From Blastococcus saxobsidens (GTDB lineage Bacteria > Actinomycetota > Actinomycetes > Mycobacteriales > Geodermatophilaceae), in NCBI RefSeq assembly GCF_010682065.1, contig NZ_JAAGWG010000024.1, positions 28,806 to 92,805 of the forward strand: 64,000 bases of DNA. The letters are read 5' to 3'. The notes below the pieces were generated by a model. The model was not told the DNA's origin, ran no database searches, and saw only the letters and a list, made by a program, of their open reading frames with translations. Positions 42,247-50,897 of the stretch are shown here, in pieces. The position numbers were made by a program, and so were the translations under genes. The stretch's first letter is position 1, and every line of letters starts with the position of its first letter.

Positions 42247-43209
42247 GTGTCGATCCGACGCCTCCCGGGAGATCCCGTGCTGCTCTCCAAGGTCCTCCTC
42301 GCCGCTGCCCGGCGCCCCGCCCTGCGCGCGGCCGTCGTCCGCACGCCCGCCACCCGTGCGGTGGTCGACCGCTTCGTGCCGGGGGAGTCGCTCGACGACG
42401 CCGTGGCCGCCGTCCGGTCGCTCTCCGCCCAGGGGATCGCGGTGACGCTGGACCACCTCGGCGAGGACGTCACCGACCGCGCGCAGGCCCTCCGCAGCCG
42501 CGACGCCTACCTCGCCCTCCTCGAGGCGCTCGCCCCGCTCCGGCTCGGCCCGGCCGCCGAGGTGTCGGTCAAGCTCTCGGCGTTCGGCCAGGCGCTGCCC
42601 GGCGGCGGGCACGACGTGGCGCTGGAGCTGGTCCGCCCGGTCGCCGAGGCGGCGACGGCGGGCGGCACCACCGTCACCCTCGACATGGAGGACTCCCGCA
42701 CCGTCGACTCGACGCTCGCCGTCCTGGCCGACCTGCGCAAGGAGCACCCCGGGACCGGCGCCGTGCTCCAGGCGATGCTGCACCGCACCGAGGAGGACGC
42801 GAGGGCTCTCGCCGTCGCCGGTTCGCGGGTCCGGCTGGTCAAGGGCGCCTACGACGAGCCCGACACCGTCGCCCACCGGCGGAAGAAGGACGTCGACGCC
42901 GCCTACCTCCGCTGCCTCGAGCTGCTCATGGCCGGCCCCGGTTACCCGATGGTCGGCTCGCACGACCCGGCGATCATCGGCCGCGCCCACGAGCTGGCCG
43001 CCCAGCACTCCCGCTCGGCCGACTCGTGGGAGGTGCAGATGCTCTACGGCATCCGCCCCGACGAGCAGCGCCGCCTCGCCGCTGCCGGCACCACCGTTCG
43101 GGCCTACGTGCCCTACGGCGCCGACTGGTACGGCTACTTCGTGCGCCGGCTGGCCGAGCGCCCGGCCAACGTCGCCTTCTTCCTGCGCTCGCTCGTCACC
43201 CGCTCCTGA
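42247..43209 (+). CDS. Proline dehydrogenase
   Basis: FAD-dependent monofunctional PRODH that oxidises proline to pyrroline-5-carboxylate. 320 aa TIM barrel: GIAVTLDHLGEDV, EVSVKLSAFG, TVTLDMEDSRTVD, RLVKGAYDEPDTVAH, EVQMLYGIRPDEQRRLA and the C-terminal YVPYGADWYGYFVRRLAERPAN. GTG at 42247. Followed after a palindrome by pruA, with which it forms the proline-to-glutamate pathway. Confidence 0.94.
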   Translation: MSIRRLPGDPVLLSKVLLAAARRPALRAAVVRTPATRAVVDRFVPGESLDDAVAAVRSLSAQGIAVTLDHLGEDVTDRAQALRSRDAYLALLEALAPLRLGPAAEVSVKLSAFGQALPGGGHDVALELVRPVAEAATAGGTTVTLDMEDSRTVDSTLAVLADLRKEHPGTGAVLQAMLHRTEEDARALAVAGSRVRLVKGAYDEPDTVAHRRKKDVDAAYLRCLELLMAGPGYPMVGSHDPAIIGRAHELAAQHSRSADSWEVQMLYGIRPDEQRRLAAAGTTVRAYVPYGADWYGYFVRRLAERPANVAFFLRSLVTRS

Positions 43210-43216
43210 GATCCGC

Positions 43217-43242
43217 AGGGCCAAAATGGCCATTTTGGCCCT
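43217..43242. repeat. 26-bp perfect palindrome, family copy 2
   Basis: AGGGCCAAAATGG followed by its exact reverse complement, 7 nt after the PRODH stop in the context GATCCGCAGGGCC, as at 17617-17640. An ATG inside it at 43226 is in frame with pruA but is not taken as the start. The element may modulate transcription between PRODH and pruA. Confidence 0.75.
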
Positions 43243-43267
43243 CTCCGACCACGGAAAGGTCCCGCAC

Positions 43268-44893
43268 ATGGACGCCGTCACCCGCGTACCCGCGCCGCAC
43301 AACGAGCCGGTCCTCGGATACGCCCCCGGCTCGCCCGAGCGGACCGAGCTGCAGCAGCGCCTCGCCGAGCTGGCCGCTGAACCGCTGGAGCTCACCAGCA
43401 CGATCGGCGGCCGGCAGCGCATGGCGGCCGGCGAGCGCTTCGACGTCGTGCAGCCGCACCGGCACAGCGCCGTCCTCGGCACGTCGGCGAACGCCACGCA
43501 TGCCGACGCCCAGGACGCCGTCCGCTGCGCGAAGGAGGCCGCCCCGGCCTGGCAGGAGCTCTCCTTCGACGACCGCGCCGCGGTGTTCCTGCGCGCCGCC
43601 GACCTGCTGGCCGGCCCGTGGCGGCAGACGCTCAACGCCGCCACGATGCTCGGCCAGAGCAAGACCGCCGTCCAGGCCGAGATCGACAGCGCCTGCGAGC
43701 TCGTCGACTTCTGGCGCTTCAACGTGCACTTCGCCCGCCAGATCCTCGCCCAGCAGCCGCAGTCCTCGGCCGGCGTCTGGAACCGCACCGACCACCGCCC
43801 CCTCGAGGGGTTCGTCTACGCGGTGACGCCGTTCAACTTCACCGCGATCGCCGGCAACCTGCCGACGGCGCCGGCGCTCATGGGCAACACCGTGGTGTGG
43901 AAGCCCGCCCCCACCCAGCAGTTCGCGGCGCACCTGCTCATGCGGCTGCTCGAGGAGGCCGGGCTGCCGCCGGGCGTCGTCAACATGGTTCCCGGCGACG
44001 GGATCGCCGTCTCCGACGTCGCGCTGGCCGACCGCGACCTGGCCGGCATCCACTTCACCGGGTCGACCCCGGTGTTCCAGCACCTGTGGCGCACCGTCGG
44101 GGAGAACATCGCCGGCTACCGCGGCTACCCGCGGATCGTCGGCGAGACCGGTGGCAAGGACTTCGTCGTGGCCCACCCGTCGGCCGACGTCGACGTGCTG
44201 CGCACCGCGCTGGTCCGCGGCGCGTTCGAGTACCAGGGCCAGAAGTGCTCGGCGGCCTCCCGCGCCTACGTGCCGCGGTCGGTGTGGGCTCGCCTGAAGG
44301 ACGACCTGGTGGCGACGACGGAGTCGCTGGAGATGGGCGACGTCACCGACTTCTCGAACTTCATGGGCGCGGTGATCGACCGGAAGTCCTTCTCGAAGCT
44401 GTCCGGCGTCCTGGACCGGGTGGACGGCGACCCGGCGCTGTCGATCGTCGCCGGCGGCACCGCCGACGACAGCGAGGGCTTCTTCGTGCGGCCCACGATC
44501 ATCGAGGGCACCGACCCCGGCCACGAGGTCTTCACCACCGAGTACTTCGGCCCGGTGCTCGCCGTGCACGTCTACGACGACGCCGACTACGACGCGGTGC
44601 TGACCCAGATGGAGTCCGCGGCGCCCTACGCCCTCACCGGCGCGGTCATCGCCCAGGACCGGGTGGCGATCGCGCACGCCCAGAAGTTCCTCCGCCACGC
44701 AGCCGGCAACTTCTACGTCAACGACAAGCCGACCGGCGCCGTCGTCGGCCAGCAGCCGTTCGGCGGCGGGCGGGCGTCGGGCACCAACGACAAGGCCGGG
44801 GCGCCGCAGAACCTGATGCGCTGGACCAGCAGCCGGTCGATCAAGGAGACGTTCGCGGCCGCGACCGACCACCGCTACCCGCACATGGGGTGA
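43268..44893 (+). CDS. pruA: L-glutamate gamma-semialdehyde dehydrogenase
   Basis: NAD-dependent oxidation of pyrroline-5-carboxylate/glutamate semialdehyde to glutamate. 541 aa: VTPFNFTAIAGNLPTAPALMGN, PRIVGETGGKDF (Glu base), YQGQKCSAASRAYV (catalytic Cys), EYFGPVLAVHVY and GQQPFGGGRASGTNDKAG. ATG at 43268 has GGAAAGG about 9 nt upstream. Follows PRODH in one probable operon; it is convergent with the gluconokinase, 11 bp between stops. Confidence 0.96.
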   Translation: MDAVTRVPAPHNEPVLGYAPGSPERTELQQRLAELAAEPLELTSTIGGRQRMAAGERFDVVQPHRHSAVLGTSANATHADAQDAVRCAKEAAPAWQELSFDDRAAVFLRAADLLAGPWRQTLNAATMLGQSKTAVQAEIDSACELVDFWRFNVHFARQILAQQPQSSAGVWNRTDHRPLEGFVYAVTPFNFTAIAGNLPTAPALMGNTVVWKPAPTQQFAAHLLMRLLEEAGLPPGVVNMVPGDGIAVSDVALADRDLAGIHFTGSTPVFQHLWRTVGENIAGYRGYPRIVGETGGKDFVVAHPSADVDVLRTALVRGAFEYQGQKCSAASRAYVPRSVWARLKDDLVATTESLEMGDVTDFSNFMGAVIDRKSFSKLSGVLDRVDGDPALSIVAGGTADDSEGFFVRPTIIEGTDPGHEVFTTEYFGPVLAVHVYDDADYDAVLTQMESAAPYALTGAVIAQDRVAIAHAQKFLRHAAGNFYVNDKPTGAVVGQQPFGGGRASGTNDKAGAPQNLMRWTSSRSIKETFAAATDHRYPHMG

Positions 44894-44904
44894 GGTCCCG
44901 CCGG

Positions 44905-45444
44905 TCAGCCCGGGGACGGCAGGGCGGTCCCGCGGTCCTGGGCCAGCCCGTCCAAGATGTGGGCGAGCACCTCGTCGATGTCCCCGATGCCGGGAACGGT
45001 GACGCCGGCCTCGTCCTCGCCGAGCGGCTCGAGGGTGGAGAGCTGGCTGACCAGCAGGCTGGCCGGCATGTAGTGGCCCTTCCGGGTGGTCAGCCGGTCC
45101 ATCAGCACGGTCTGCGGCACCGCGACGTGGGCGAACCACACCGAGTCGTTGCCCTCGCGCAGCAGGTCGCGGTAGCTGCGCTTGAGCGCCGAGCACGTCA
45201 CCACGGAGGACTGACCGGCCCGCTCCCGCTCGCCGATCCACCGGGCCACGTCCTGCAGCCACGGACGGCGGTCGTCGTCGTCGAGCGGGAAGCCGGCGCG
45301 CATCTTCTCGACGTTGGCCTCGGGATGGAAGTCGTCGCCCTCGGCGAACTCCCAGCCGAGTCGCTGGGCCAGCGCCACCGCGACGGTGGTCTTGCCGGCG
45401 CCGGAGACGCCCATGACGACGACGGTGGTGGGACCAGAGCTCAT
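44905..45444 (-). CDS. gntK: Gluconokinase
   Basis: Phosphorylates gluconate to 6-phosphogluconate. 179 aa: P-loop VMGVSGAGKTTVA, FAEGDDFHPEANVEKM, CSALKRSYRDLLREG and LTTRKGHYMPASLLVSQLSTLEPL, all typical of GntK. No gluconate transporter or dehydratase is adjacent. ATG at 45444 with TACGGT 12 nt upstream on the minus strand (45456-45451), so probably leaderless. Confidence 0.94.
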   Translation of the reverse strand: MSSGPTTVVVMGVSGAGKTTVAVALAQRLGWEFAEGDDFHPEANVEKMRAGFPLDDDDRRPWLQDVARWIGERERAGQSSVVTCSALKRSYRDLLREGNDSVWFAHVAVPQTVLMDRLTTRKGHYMPASLLVSQLSTLEPLGEDEAGVTVPGIGDIDEVLAHILDGLAQDRGTALPSPG

Positions 45445-45457
45445 GGGCCGACCGTAG

Positions 45458-46063
45458 TCACTGCGCGGGCCAACGCACCTGGCCACGTTCACCGCGGACC
45501 GCCCCCGCGGCGGGCTGGTGGGGGGAGAGCCGGCCGTCGGGCATCAGGTGCCGTACCGCCAGGCCCCGGCCGAGGACGACGACGTCGGCGATCAACCGCC
45601 GGTGGCAGCGCCACCAGACGCTCTCGCTGCACATCACCGCCACGGTCCGCTCGGCTGCGTCGGCCAGCACCTGGTCCAGCGCCGCGGTGAACTCGGGGGT
45701 CCGGGTGTGCGCGGCGTAGGCGGCGAACTGGGTGACGGTCCACCAGCCGTCGGCGGCGGGCTCCCCGGCCGGCAGCGTTCGGCGCCCGCCGAGGCGCTCC
45801 TCCCACCGGTAGTCGATCCCGGCGTCCGGCAGCCACCCGGCCAGTGCCTCCCGCTGCACGTCGGGGTTGTTCCGGCTGCCGGGGAAGCGGCGGACGTCGA
45901 CCAGGAGCTGCACGCCGGCGCCGGACAGGCGGGCGCCGAGCGCCGAGCGGTCCTCCGGCCCGTGGCCCACGGTCAGCAGCGGAGGGAGAGCTCGCCCTGT
46001 TGCACCTCGCACGGGGGGCGCGGGGGCGGGCGGGGTGGCCGTCCCGGAGTCGTCGTCAGGCAT
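45458..46063 (-). CDS. DUF488 domain-containing protein
   Basis: 201 aa. Family motifs: LLTVGHGPEDRSALGARL, LLVDVRRFPGSRNNPDVQ, YRWEERLGGRR and the Cys-containing AVMCSESVWWRCHRRLIADVV. DUF488 proteins are of unknown biochemistry. ATG at 46063; the start region overlaps the divergent MFS promoter (18 bp between starts). Confidence 0.88.
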   Translation of the reverse strand: MPDDDSGTATPPAPAPPVRGATGRALPPLLTVGHGPEDRSALGARLSGAGVQLLVDVRRFPGSRNNPDVQREALAGWLPDAGIDYRWEERLGGRRTLPAGEPAADGWWTVTQFAAYAAHTRTPEFTAALDQVLADAAERTVAVMCSESVWWRCHRRLIADVVVLGRGLAVRHLMPDGRLSPHQPAAGAVRGERGQVRWPAQ

Positions 46064-46068
46064 GCCAC

Positions 46069-46074
46069 TAGCTT
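46069..46074 (+). promoter_or_regulatory. -10-like hexamer for leaderless MFS gene
   Basis: TAGCTT begins exactly 12 nt before the GTG at 46081. No Shine-Dalgarno sequence. Confidence 0.4.
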
Positions 46075-46080
46075 CGTGCC

Positions 46081-47253
46081 GTGAGCGGGGGAGCGGCGCA
46101 GGCGCGGACCTCGCTGTGGCGGTCGCGCGGGGTGCTCGCCCTCGTGGGCGTGACGGCGCTGGGATTCGCCAGCTACTGCCTGACGCTGGCGTCGCTGCCC
46201 ACCTACGCGGTCACGGGCGGAGCGTCGGAGAGCACGGCCGGTGTGGTCACGGCGGTCCTGCTCGTCGTGACCATGGTCGTGCAGACGGCGGTGCCGGCGC
46301 TGACGACGCGCTTCGGCGCCGGCCCGGTCCTCGCCGTCGGCCTGCTCGCCCTCGGCCTGCCGGCCCCCTTCTACGCCCTGGACGACGGCATCGGCTGGAT
46401 CTGCGCGCTGTCGGTCGTGCGCGGTGCCGGGTTTGGCATCCTCACCGTGCTCGGCGCGACGCTGGCGACCCGGGTCGCGCCCCCGGAGCGGCGGGGCGAG
46501 TCGCTCGGCGTCTACGGGCTGGCCATCGCGATCCCGAACATGCTGGCGGTGCCGGCCGGCGTCGCGCTGGTGCTCGCCGGCCACGTCGGGTGGCTGTCGT
46601 GGCTGGCCGCCTCGCCCCTGCTTGGGCTGCTCTTCCTCCCGATGCTGATGCGCTCGCTGCGCGGCGGGGAGGAGTCCGGTACGCCCGGTCGTGCGGGTGC
46701 CGCCGTGCGCGCGGCCGCGGCGCCGTCGGTGGTGCTGTTCGTGGTGACCACCGCCGGCGGCGGGCTGGTCACCTTCCTGCCGATCGAGCGGCCCGACGGC
46801 CGGCTCGCGACCGTCGCCCTGCTGCTGTGGGGGCTGTTCGGGGCCGTGACCCGCTGGCGGGCCGGCGTGCTCGCCGACCGGCTGGGCAGCGCGCTGCTGC
46901 TGCCGGTGGCGCTGGCGGTGTCGGCGGTCGGGCTGGCGCTGACCGGTGTCGGGCTGTGGACCGGGTCGGGCTGGGTGCTGCTGGGCGCGGCGCTCTTCGG
47001 GGCCGGCTACGGCGCGGCGCAGAACCTCACGCTGCTCCGGGCCTTCGCCCGGGCCGGCGAGGGTGGCACGACGGCGGCCAGCGCCACCTGGAACGCCTCC
47101 TTCGATGCCGGGACGGCGTGCGGCGCCCTGCTGCTGGGCCTGGCGTTCGGTGCCGTGGGGCTGCCCTGGACCTTCGTGCTGGTGGCGGCATCGCTGGCCG
47201 CCACGCTGCCGCTGGCCCGGGTCGCCGCACGTCCCGTCCCGGTGCGGGCCTGA
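46081..47253 (+). CDS. MFS transporter
   Basis: 390 aa, about 12 hydrophobic segments. MFS features: VVTAVLLVVTMVVQTAVPAL, LSVVRGAGFGILTVLGATLATRVAPPERRGESLGVYGLA (motif C region), and the second half GYGAAQNLTLLRAFARAGEGG. Typical of drug/metabolite exporters; substrate unknown. GTG at 46081, divergent from DUF488. Confidence 0.88.
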   Translation: MSGGAAQARTSLWRSRGVLALVGVTALGFASYCLTLASLPTYAVTGGASESTAGVVTAVLLVVTMVVQTAVPALTTRFGAGPVLAVGLLALGLPAPFYALDDGIGWICALSVVRGAGFGILTVLGATLATRVAPPERRGESLGVYGLAIAIPNMLAVPAGVALVLAGHVGWLSWLAASPLLGLLFLPMLMRSLRGGEESGTPGRAGAAVRAAAAPSVVLFVVTTAGGGLVTFLPIERPDGRLATVALLLWGLFGAVTRWRAGVLADRLGSALLLPVALAVSAVGLALTGVGLWTGSGWVLLGAALFGAGYGAAQNLTLLRAFARAGEGGTTAASATWNASFDAGTACGALLLGLAFGAVGLPWTFVLVAASLAATLPLARVAARPVPVRA

Positions 47254-47275
47254 CCGCGCCGATCGGGGACGCCGG

Positions 47276-47620
47276 TCAGGGCAGCCGGGCGATGGTGGCC
47301 TGCAGCGAGCGGATGAAGAGGATCTCCTCGCCGGAGCGGCGCAGCCACGTGCGCAGCCCCTCGGGGTCGCGCCGGTGGGAGTCGCGCAGCTGACCGAGCT
47401 TCAGCTGCCGGGTGCTCGCCTGGGCCCGCTGGGCGGTGGGCAGCACCCGCCCTTCCGCGCGGGCGATCGCGGTCAGCGCGGCGCCGACGAACACGAGGTC
47501 ACGGATGTCGGTCAGGCCGGCGAGGAACTCGTCGGCGGCGTCGTCCTCTCCCTCGGAGAGGAAGGTCAGCAGGTGGTCGGCGCGGCGGCGGCCCTCGGCC
47601 TCAGGATCCAGCGTGGTCAC
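47276..47620 (-). CDS. Small helical hypothetical protein
   Basis: 114 aa, start GTG at 47620 with CACAGT 12 nt upstream. Almost all helical: EAEGRRRADHLLTFLSEGED, LVFVGAALTAIARAEGR, GEEILFIRSLQATIARLP. No signal peptide or membrane segment. Family not recognised. The 140 bp between it and the ABC permease gene contain GGGGTCCTTCC, which on the minus strand reads GGAAGGACCCC as in the repeat family at 2033. Confidence 0.6.
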   Translation of the reverse strand: MTTLDPEAEGRRRADHLLTFLSEGEDDAADEFLAGLTDIRDLVFVGAALTAIARAEGRVLPTAQRAQASTRQLKLGQLRDSHRRDPEGLRTWLRRSGEEILFIRSLQATIARLP

Positions 47621-47761
47621 CCCACCACTGTGCCCCGGCCGGAGCGGCCGGGGCGCAGTGGGGGACCGGGGTCCTTCCTCAGGCTCTGCCCACTGCCTGG
47701 CTCCGCGCCCCGGTCCGCTCCTCGCTCGCTGGCGCTCGCTGCGATGCTCCCGGGGCTGTCG

Positions 47762-48580
47762 TCAGGCGTCGCGGCGCCGGAACACGACGTAGCCGACCAG
47801 CAGGACCGCGGCGACCTCGGCGCAGAACACCCCGAAGCCCACCCAGGGGTCGAGCAGGTCGGGGTTGAACGACACCGGCGTCGCCACGACCCCGCCGGCG
47901 TTGCCGGGCATCAGCTTGGTGGCCCACTCGCCCCAGGCCCCGGGGAGCAGGACCACCATGTTGCCGATCACCAGGATCAGCGCGAGCACGATGGCCAGGG
48001 CGGCGGCGGTGTGCCGCACGAGCAGGCCGACGGCGGCGGCGAACAGCCCGATCCCGGCCATGTAGAGCCCGCTGCCGAGGAGCGAGCGGAGCACGCCCTC
48101 GTCGCCCAGGGCCAGACCGATGCCCTCCCGCTCGAGGAACCAGTTGCCGCCCAGGTAGCCGAGGACGGCGGTGACCGTGCCGACGACGAACAGCGTGCCG
48201 GTGAGCACCAGGGCCTTCGCCGCGAGCACCCGCCCGTGGTGCGGGGTCGCGGTGAGGGTGGCCCGGATCATCCCCGTGCCGTACTCGCTGGTGACCACCA
48301 GCGAGCCGAGCACGATCGCGGTGATCTGGGCGATGGTCATGCCCCAGGTGATGAACGAACCGGCCGCCTCGCCGGCGGAGCCGTCGGCCAGGTCGTCCGC
48401 GCTCGTCGCGCACACCAGGACGGTGAGCCCGGCGCCGAGCACCACCAGGGCGACGATCGACCAGACGGTGGAGCGCACCGACCAGAACTTGATCCACTCC
48501 GCGCGCAGGGTCTGCGCGAAGCCGGGCCGGCGCACCCCCGGCACGTTCCGGTGGGGGTCGAGGGTGACGGTGTCGGTCAT
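47762..48580 (-). CDS. ABC transporter permease (ABC-2 type)
   Basis: 272 aa. After a cytosolic N-terminus (AEWIKFWSVRSTVWSIV, typical), six hydrophobic segments; VVTSEYGTGMIRATLTATPHHGRVLAAKALV is the usual loop of antibiotic/lipid exporter permeases. Stop overlaps nothing; its start overlaps the ATPase stop by 4 bp, so the two genes encode one exporter. Substrate unknown. Confidence 0.92.
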   Translation of the reverse strand: MTDTVTLDPHRNVPGVRRPGFAQTLRAEWIKFWSVRSTVWSIVALVVLGAGLTVLVCATSADDLADGSAGEAAGSFITWGMTIAQITAIVLGSLVVTSEYGTGMIRATLTATPHHGRVLAAKALVLTGTLFVVGTVTAVLGYLGGNWFLEREGIGLALGDEGVLRSLLGSGLYMAGIGLFAAAVGLLVRHTAAALAIVLALILVIGNMVVLLPGAWGEWATKLMPGNAGGVVATPVSFNPDLLDPWVGFGVFCAEVAAVLLVGYVVFRRRDA

Positions 48581-49503
48581 CGGAGCGCTCCGGCGGGGGT
48601 CTGCTCGCGCGCGGAGTACTCCACGCTGGCGGCGGTGAGGGTCATGAACGCGTCCTCCAGGGAGGACCGGACCAGCGTCAGCTCGTGCAGCAGCAGGCCG
48701 TTGCGGCCGACGAGCTCGCCGACGGCGGCCGCGTCGAGCCCCTGCACGTGCAGCTCCTCGCCGTGCACCGCGACGTCCAGCCCCTGCGCCCGCAGGAGGT
48801 CGGCGACCTCTCCGCGCTGGGGGCTGGCAACCCGGACGTAGGAGGCGGCGTGGTCGGCGATGAACTGCGACATGGAGCAGTCGGCCAGGATCCGGCCCCG
48901 CCCGATGACCACCAGGTGGTCGGCGGTGAGTGCCATCTCGCTCATCAGGTGGCTGGAGAGGAACACGGTCCGGCCCTCGGTGGCCAGCTGCCGGGTGAGG
49001 GTGCGCACCCAGCGGATGCCCTCCGGGTCCAGGCCGTTGACGGGCTCGTCCAGGACGACGACCGGCGGGTCGCCCAGCAGCGCGACGGCGATGCCGAGGC
49101 GCTGGCCCATGCCGAGGGAGAAGCGGCCCACCCGCTGGCCGGCGACGTCGGTCAGGCCCACCATGTCGAGCACCTCGTCGACGCGACGGACGGGCAGCCC
49201 GTTGCTCGCGGCCATCCAGCGCAGGTGGTCGCGGGCGGAGCGGCCCGGATGCAGGGCGCGGGCCTCCAGGAGCGCCCCCACCTGCCGCAGCGGGGCGGGG
49301 AAGTCGGCGTAGCTGCGACCGTTCACGGTCACCGTGCCGGCGGTCGGGCGGTCCAGCCCGAGGAGCATCCGCATCGTCGTGGACTTGCCGGCGCCGTTGG
49401 GGCCGAGGAAGCCGGTCACCCGGCCGGGCTGCACGGTGAAGGAGATGCCGTCGACGGCGGTGCGGTCGCCGTACCTCTTGGTGAGCCCCCGCGCCTCGAT
49501 CAT
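48577..49503 (-). CDS. ABC transporter ATP-binding protein
   Basis: 308 aa. Walker A GPNGAGKST, signature FSLGMGQRLG, Walker B VVVLDEPVNGLDPEG and the switch His in FLSSHLMSEM. A C-terminal extension of about 90 residues (VRVASPQRGEVADLLRAQGL) is usual in this exporter class. ATG at 49503. Pairs with the ABC-2 permease for export, perhaps of antibiotics. Confidence 0.94.
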   Translation of the reverse strand: MIEARGLTKRYGDRTAVDGISFTVQPGRVTGFLGPNGAGKSTTMRMLLGLDRPTAGTVTVNGRSYADFPAPLRQVGALLEARALHPGRSARDHLRWMAASNGLPVRRVDEVLDMVGLTDVAGQRVGRFSLGMGQRLGIAVALLGDPPVVVLDEPVNGLDPEGIRWVRTLTRQLATEGRTVFLSSHLMSEMALTADHLVVIGRGRILADCSMSQFIADHAASYVRVASPQRGEVADLLRAQGLDVAVHGEELHVQGLDAAAVGELVGRNGLLLHELTLVRSSLEDAFMTLTAASVEYSAREQTPAGALR

Positions 49504-49611
49504 CGCGGGGCTCCGGGGAGCGGTCGAGAAGTCATGGGCGAAGCCTGTCCGGCCGGCGATCCACCGACCATCGGGGAGCGCCCTGATCGGACCCTGAAAG
49601 ATCCCTGGGTG

Positions 49612-50718
49612 TCAGGCGGTGCGCGGGAGAGCGCCGGGCCGCAGCTCCCGGCGCAGGGCTCGTGCGGCGGCCTGCCCGGCGCGGTTGGCGCCGATGGTGC
49701 TCGCCGAGGGTCCGTAGCCGACCAGGTGCAGGCGCGGTTCGCCGGCCACCTGGGTGCCTTCCATCCGGAAGCCCCGGCCGGGGTCGCGCAGCCGCAGCGG
49801 AGCGAGGTGGCCCACCGCGGCACGGAAGCCGGTGGCCCACAGGATGACGTCGGCCGGAATGGTGCGGGCCGGTTCGCCGTCGCCGCCGTCCCAGGCCACG
49901 CCGTCGGGCGTGATCCGGTCGAACATCGGCAGCCGCTGCAGCACGCCGCGGTCCAGGCCGTCACGGACGTACGGCGTCGAGGTGAGCAGACCGGTGACCC
50001 CGACGACGCTGCCGGGGCGGCGCCCCTCGCGCACCGCCTCCTCGACCTTGGCGACCACCTCGCGGCCCACGTCCTCGTCGAAGGGGCCGTCCCGCCACAC
50101 CGGCGGGCGGCGGGTCACCCACGTCGTCGAGGCGACGCGGGAGATCTCCGCGAGCAGCTGCGTCGCCGACGCGCCACCACCGACCACGACGACGCGCTGC
50201 CCGCGGAACTCCTCGGCGGCGCGGTAGTCGACCGTGTGCAGCTGACGGCCGCGGAACAGCTCCTGGCCCGGGTAGCGCGGGACGAAGGGGCGGGTCCAGG
50301 TGCCGGTGGCGTTGACGACCGCGCGGGCCTGCCAGGCGCCGCGGTCGGTCTCGACCGTGAAGCCGCCGTGCTCGGTGCGCCGGACCGCGGTGACGCGGAC
50401 CGGGCGGAGGACCGGCAGGTCGAAACGGCGCTCGTAGTCGGCGAAGTACGCGGGCACGGACTCGACGGCGGGTGCGCTGTCGTCCGCCGGCCGGAACGGC
50501 AGCCCGGGGAGGTCGTGCACCCGGTGGGTGGTGCCGAGGGTGAGCGAGGGCCACCTGTGCTGCCAGGCGCCCCCCGCGGCGGTCTCCCCGTCGAGGACCA
50601 CGAAGCCGCTGCCCCGCTCGAAGCCCTGCCGGGCGAGCGCCCAGCCGGTGGCCAGGCCGGCCTGCCCGGCCCCGATCACCACGACGTCGACGTCGCGGGA
50701 CGGGGGGGAGGAGGTCAC
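49612..50718 (-). CDS. Flavin-containing monooxygenase/NAD(P)-binding oxidoreductase
   Basis: 368 aa. FAD motif VVVIGAGQAGLATGWAL at the N-terminus, NADPH motif VVVVGGGASATQLLAEI near the middle, and the FMO-like LDGETAAGGAWQHRWPSLTL and ATGTWTRPFVPRYPG. ILWATGFRAAVGHL near the end is the usual ATG motif. Substrate unknown. ATG at 50718. Confidence 0.9.
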   Translation of the reverse strand: MTSSPPSRDVDVVVIGAGQAGLATGWALARQGFERGSGFVVLDGETAAGGAWQHRWPSLTLGTTHRVHDLPGLPFRPADDSAPAVESVPAYFADYERRFDLPVLRPVRVTAVRRTEHGGFTVETDRGAWQARAVVNATGTWTRPFVPRYPGQELFRGRQLHTVDYRAAEEFRGQRVVVVGGGASATQLLAEISRVASTTWVTRRPPVWRDGPFDEDVGREVVAKVEEAVREGRRPGSVVGVTGLLTSTPYVRDGLDRGVLQRLPMFDRITPDGVAWDGGDGEPARTIPADVILWATGFRAAVGHLAPLRLRDPGRGFRMEGTQVAGEPRLHLVGYGPSASTIGANRAGQAAARALRRELRPGALPRTA

Positions 50719-50897
50719 GTCCGGATCAACCCCGGGTGCGCCCGTGCGCTTCCCGGGCCACCGCTCGGAGCCGGCGGTCGCCCGATCGGGCGGAAGCCGA
50801 CGGTTCGTTCACGGAGGGCGACGAAGGGTCTTCCCTGTGAAACCAACCGACCGGTATGGTCCGGTCCCACTCAGGGAGCGGATGGGGGAGCACGCCC

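Noticed and set aside
43226..43228. ATG inside the palindrome as start of pruA
   Set aside because: The residues it adds (MAILALSDHGKVPH) are encoded by the palindrome and spacer; ATG 43268 has a ribosome site and fits family length.
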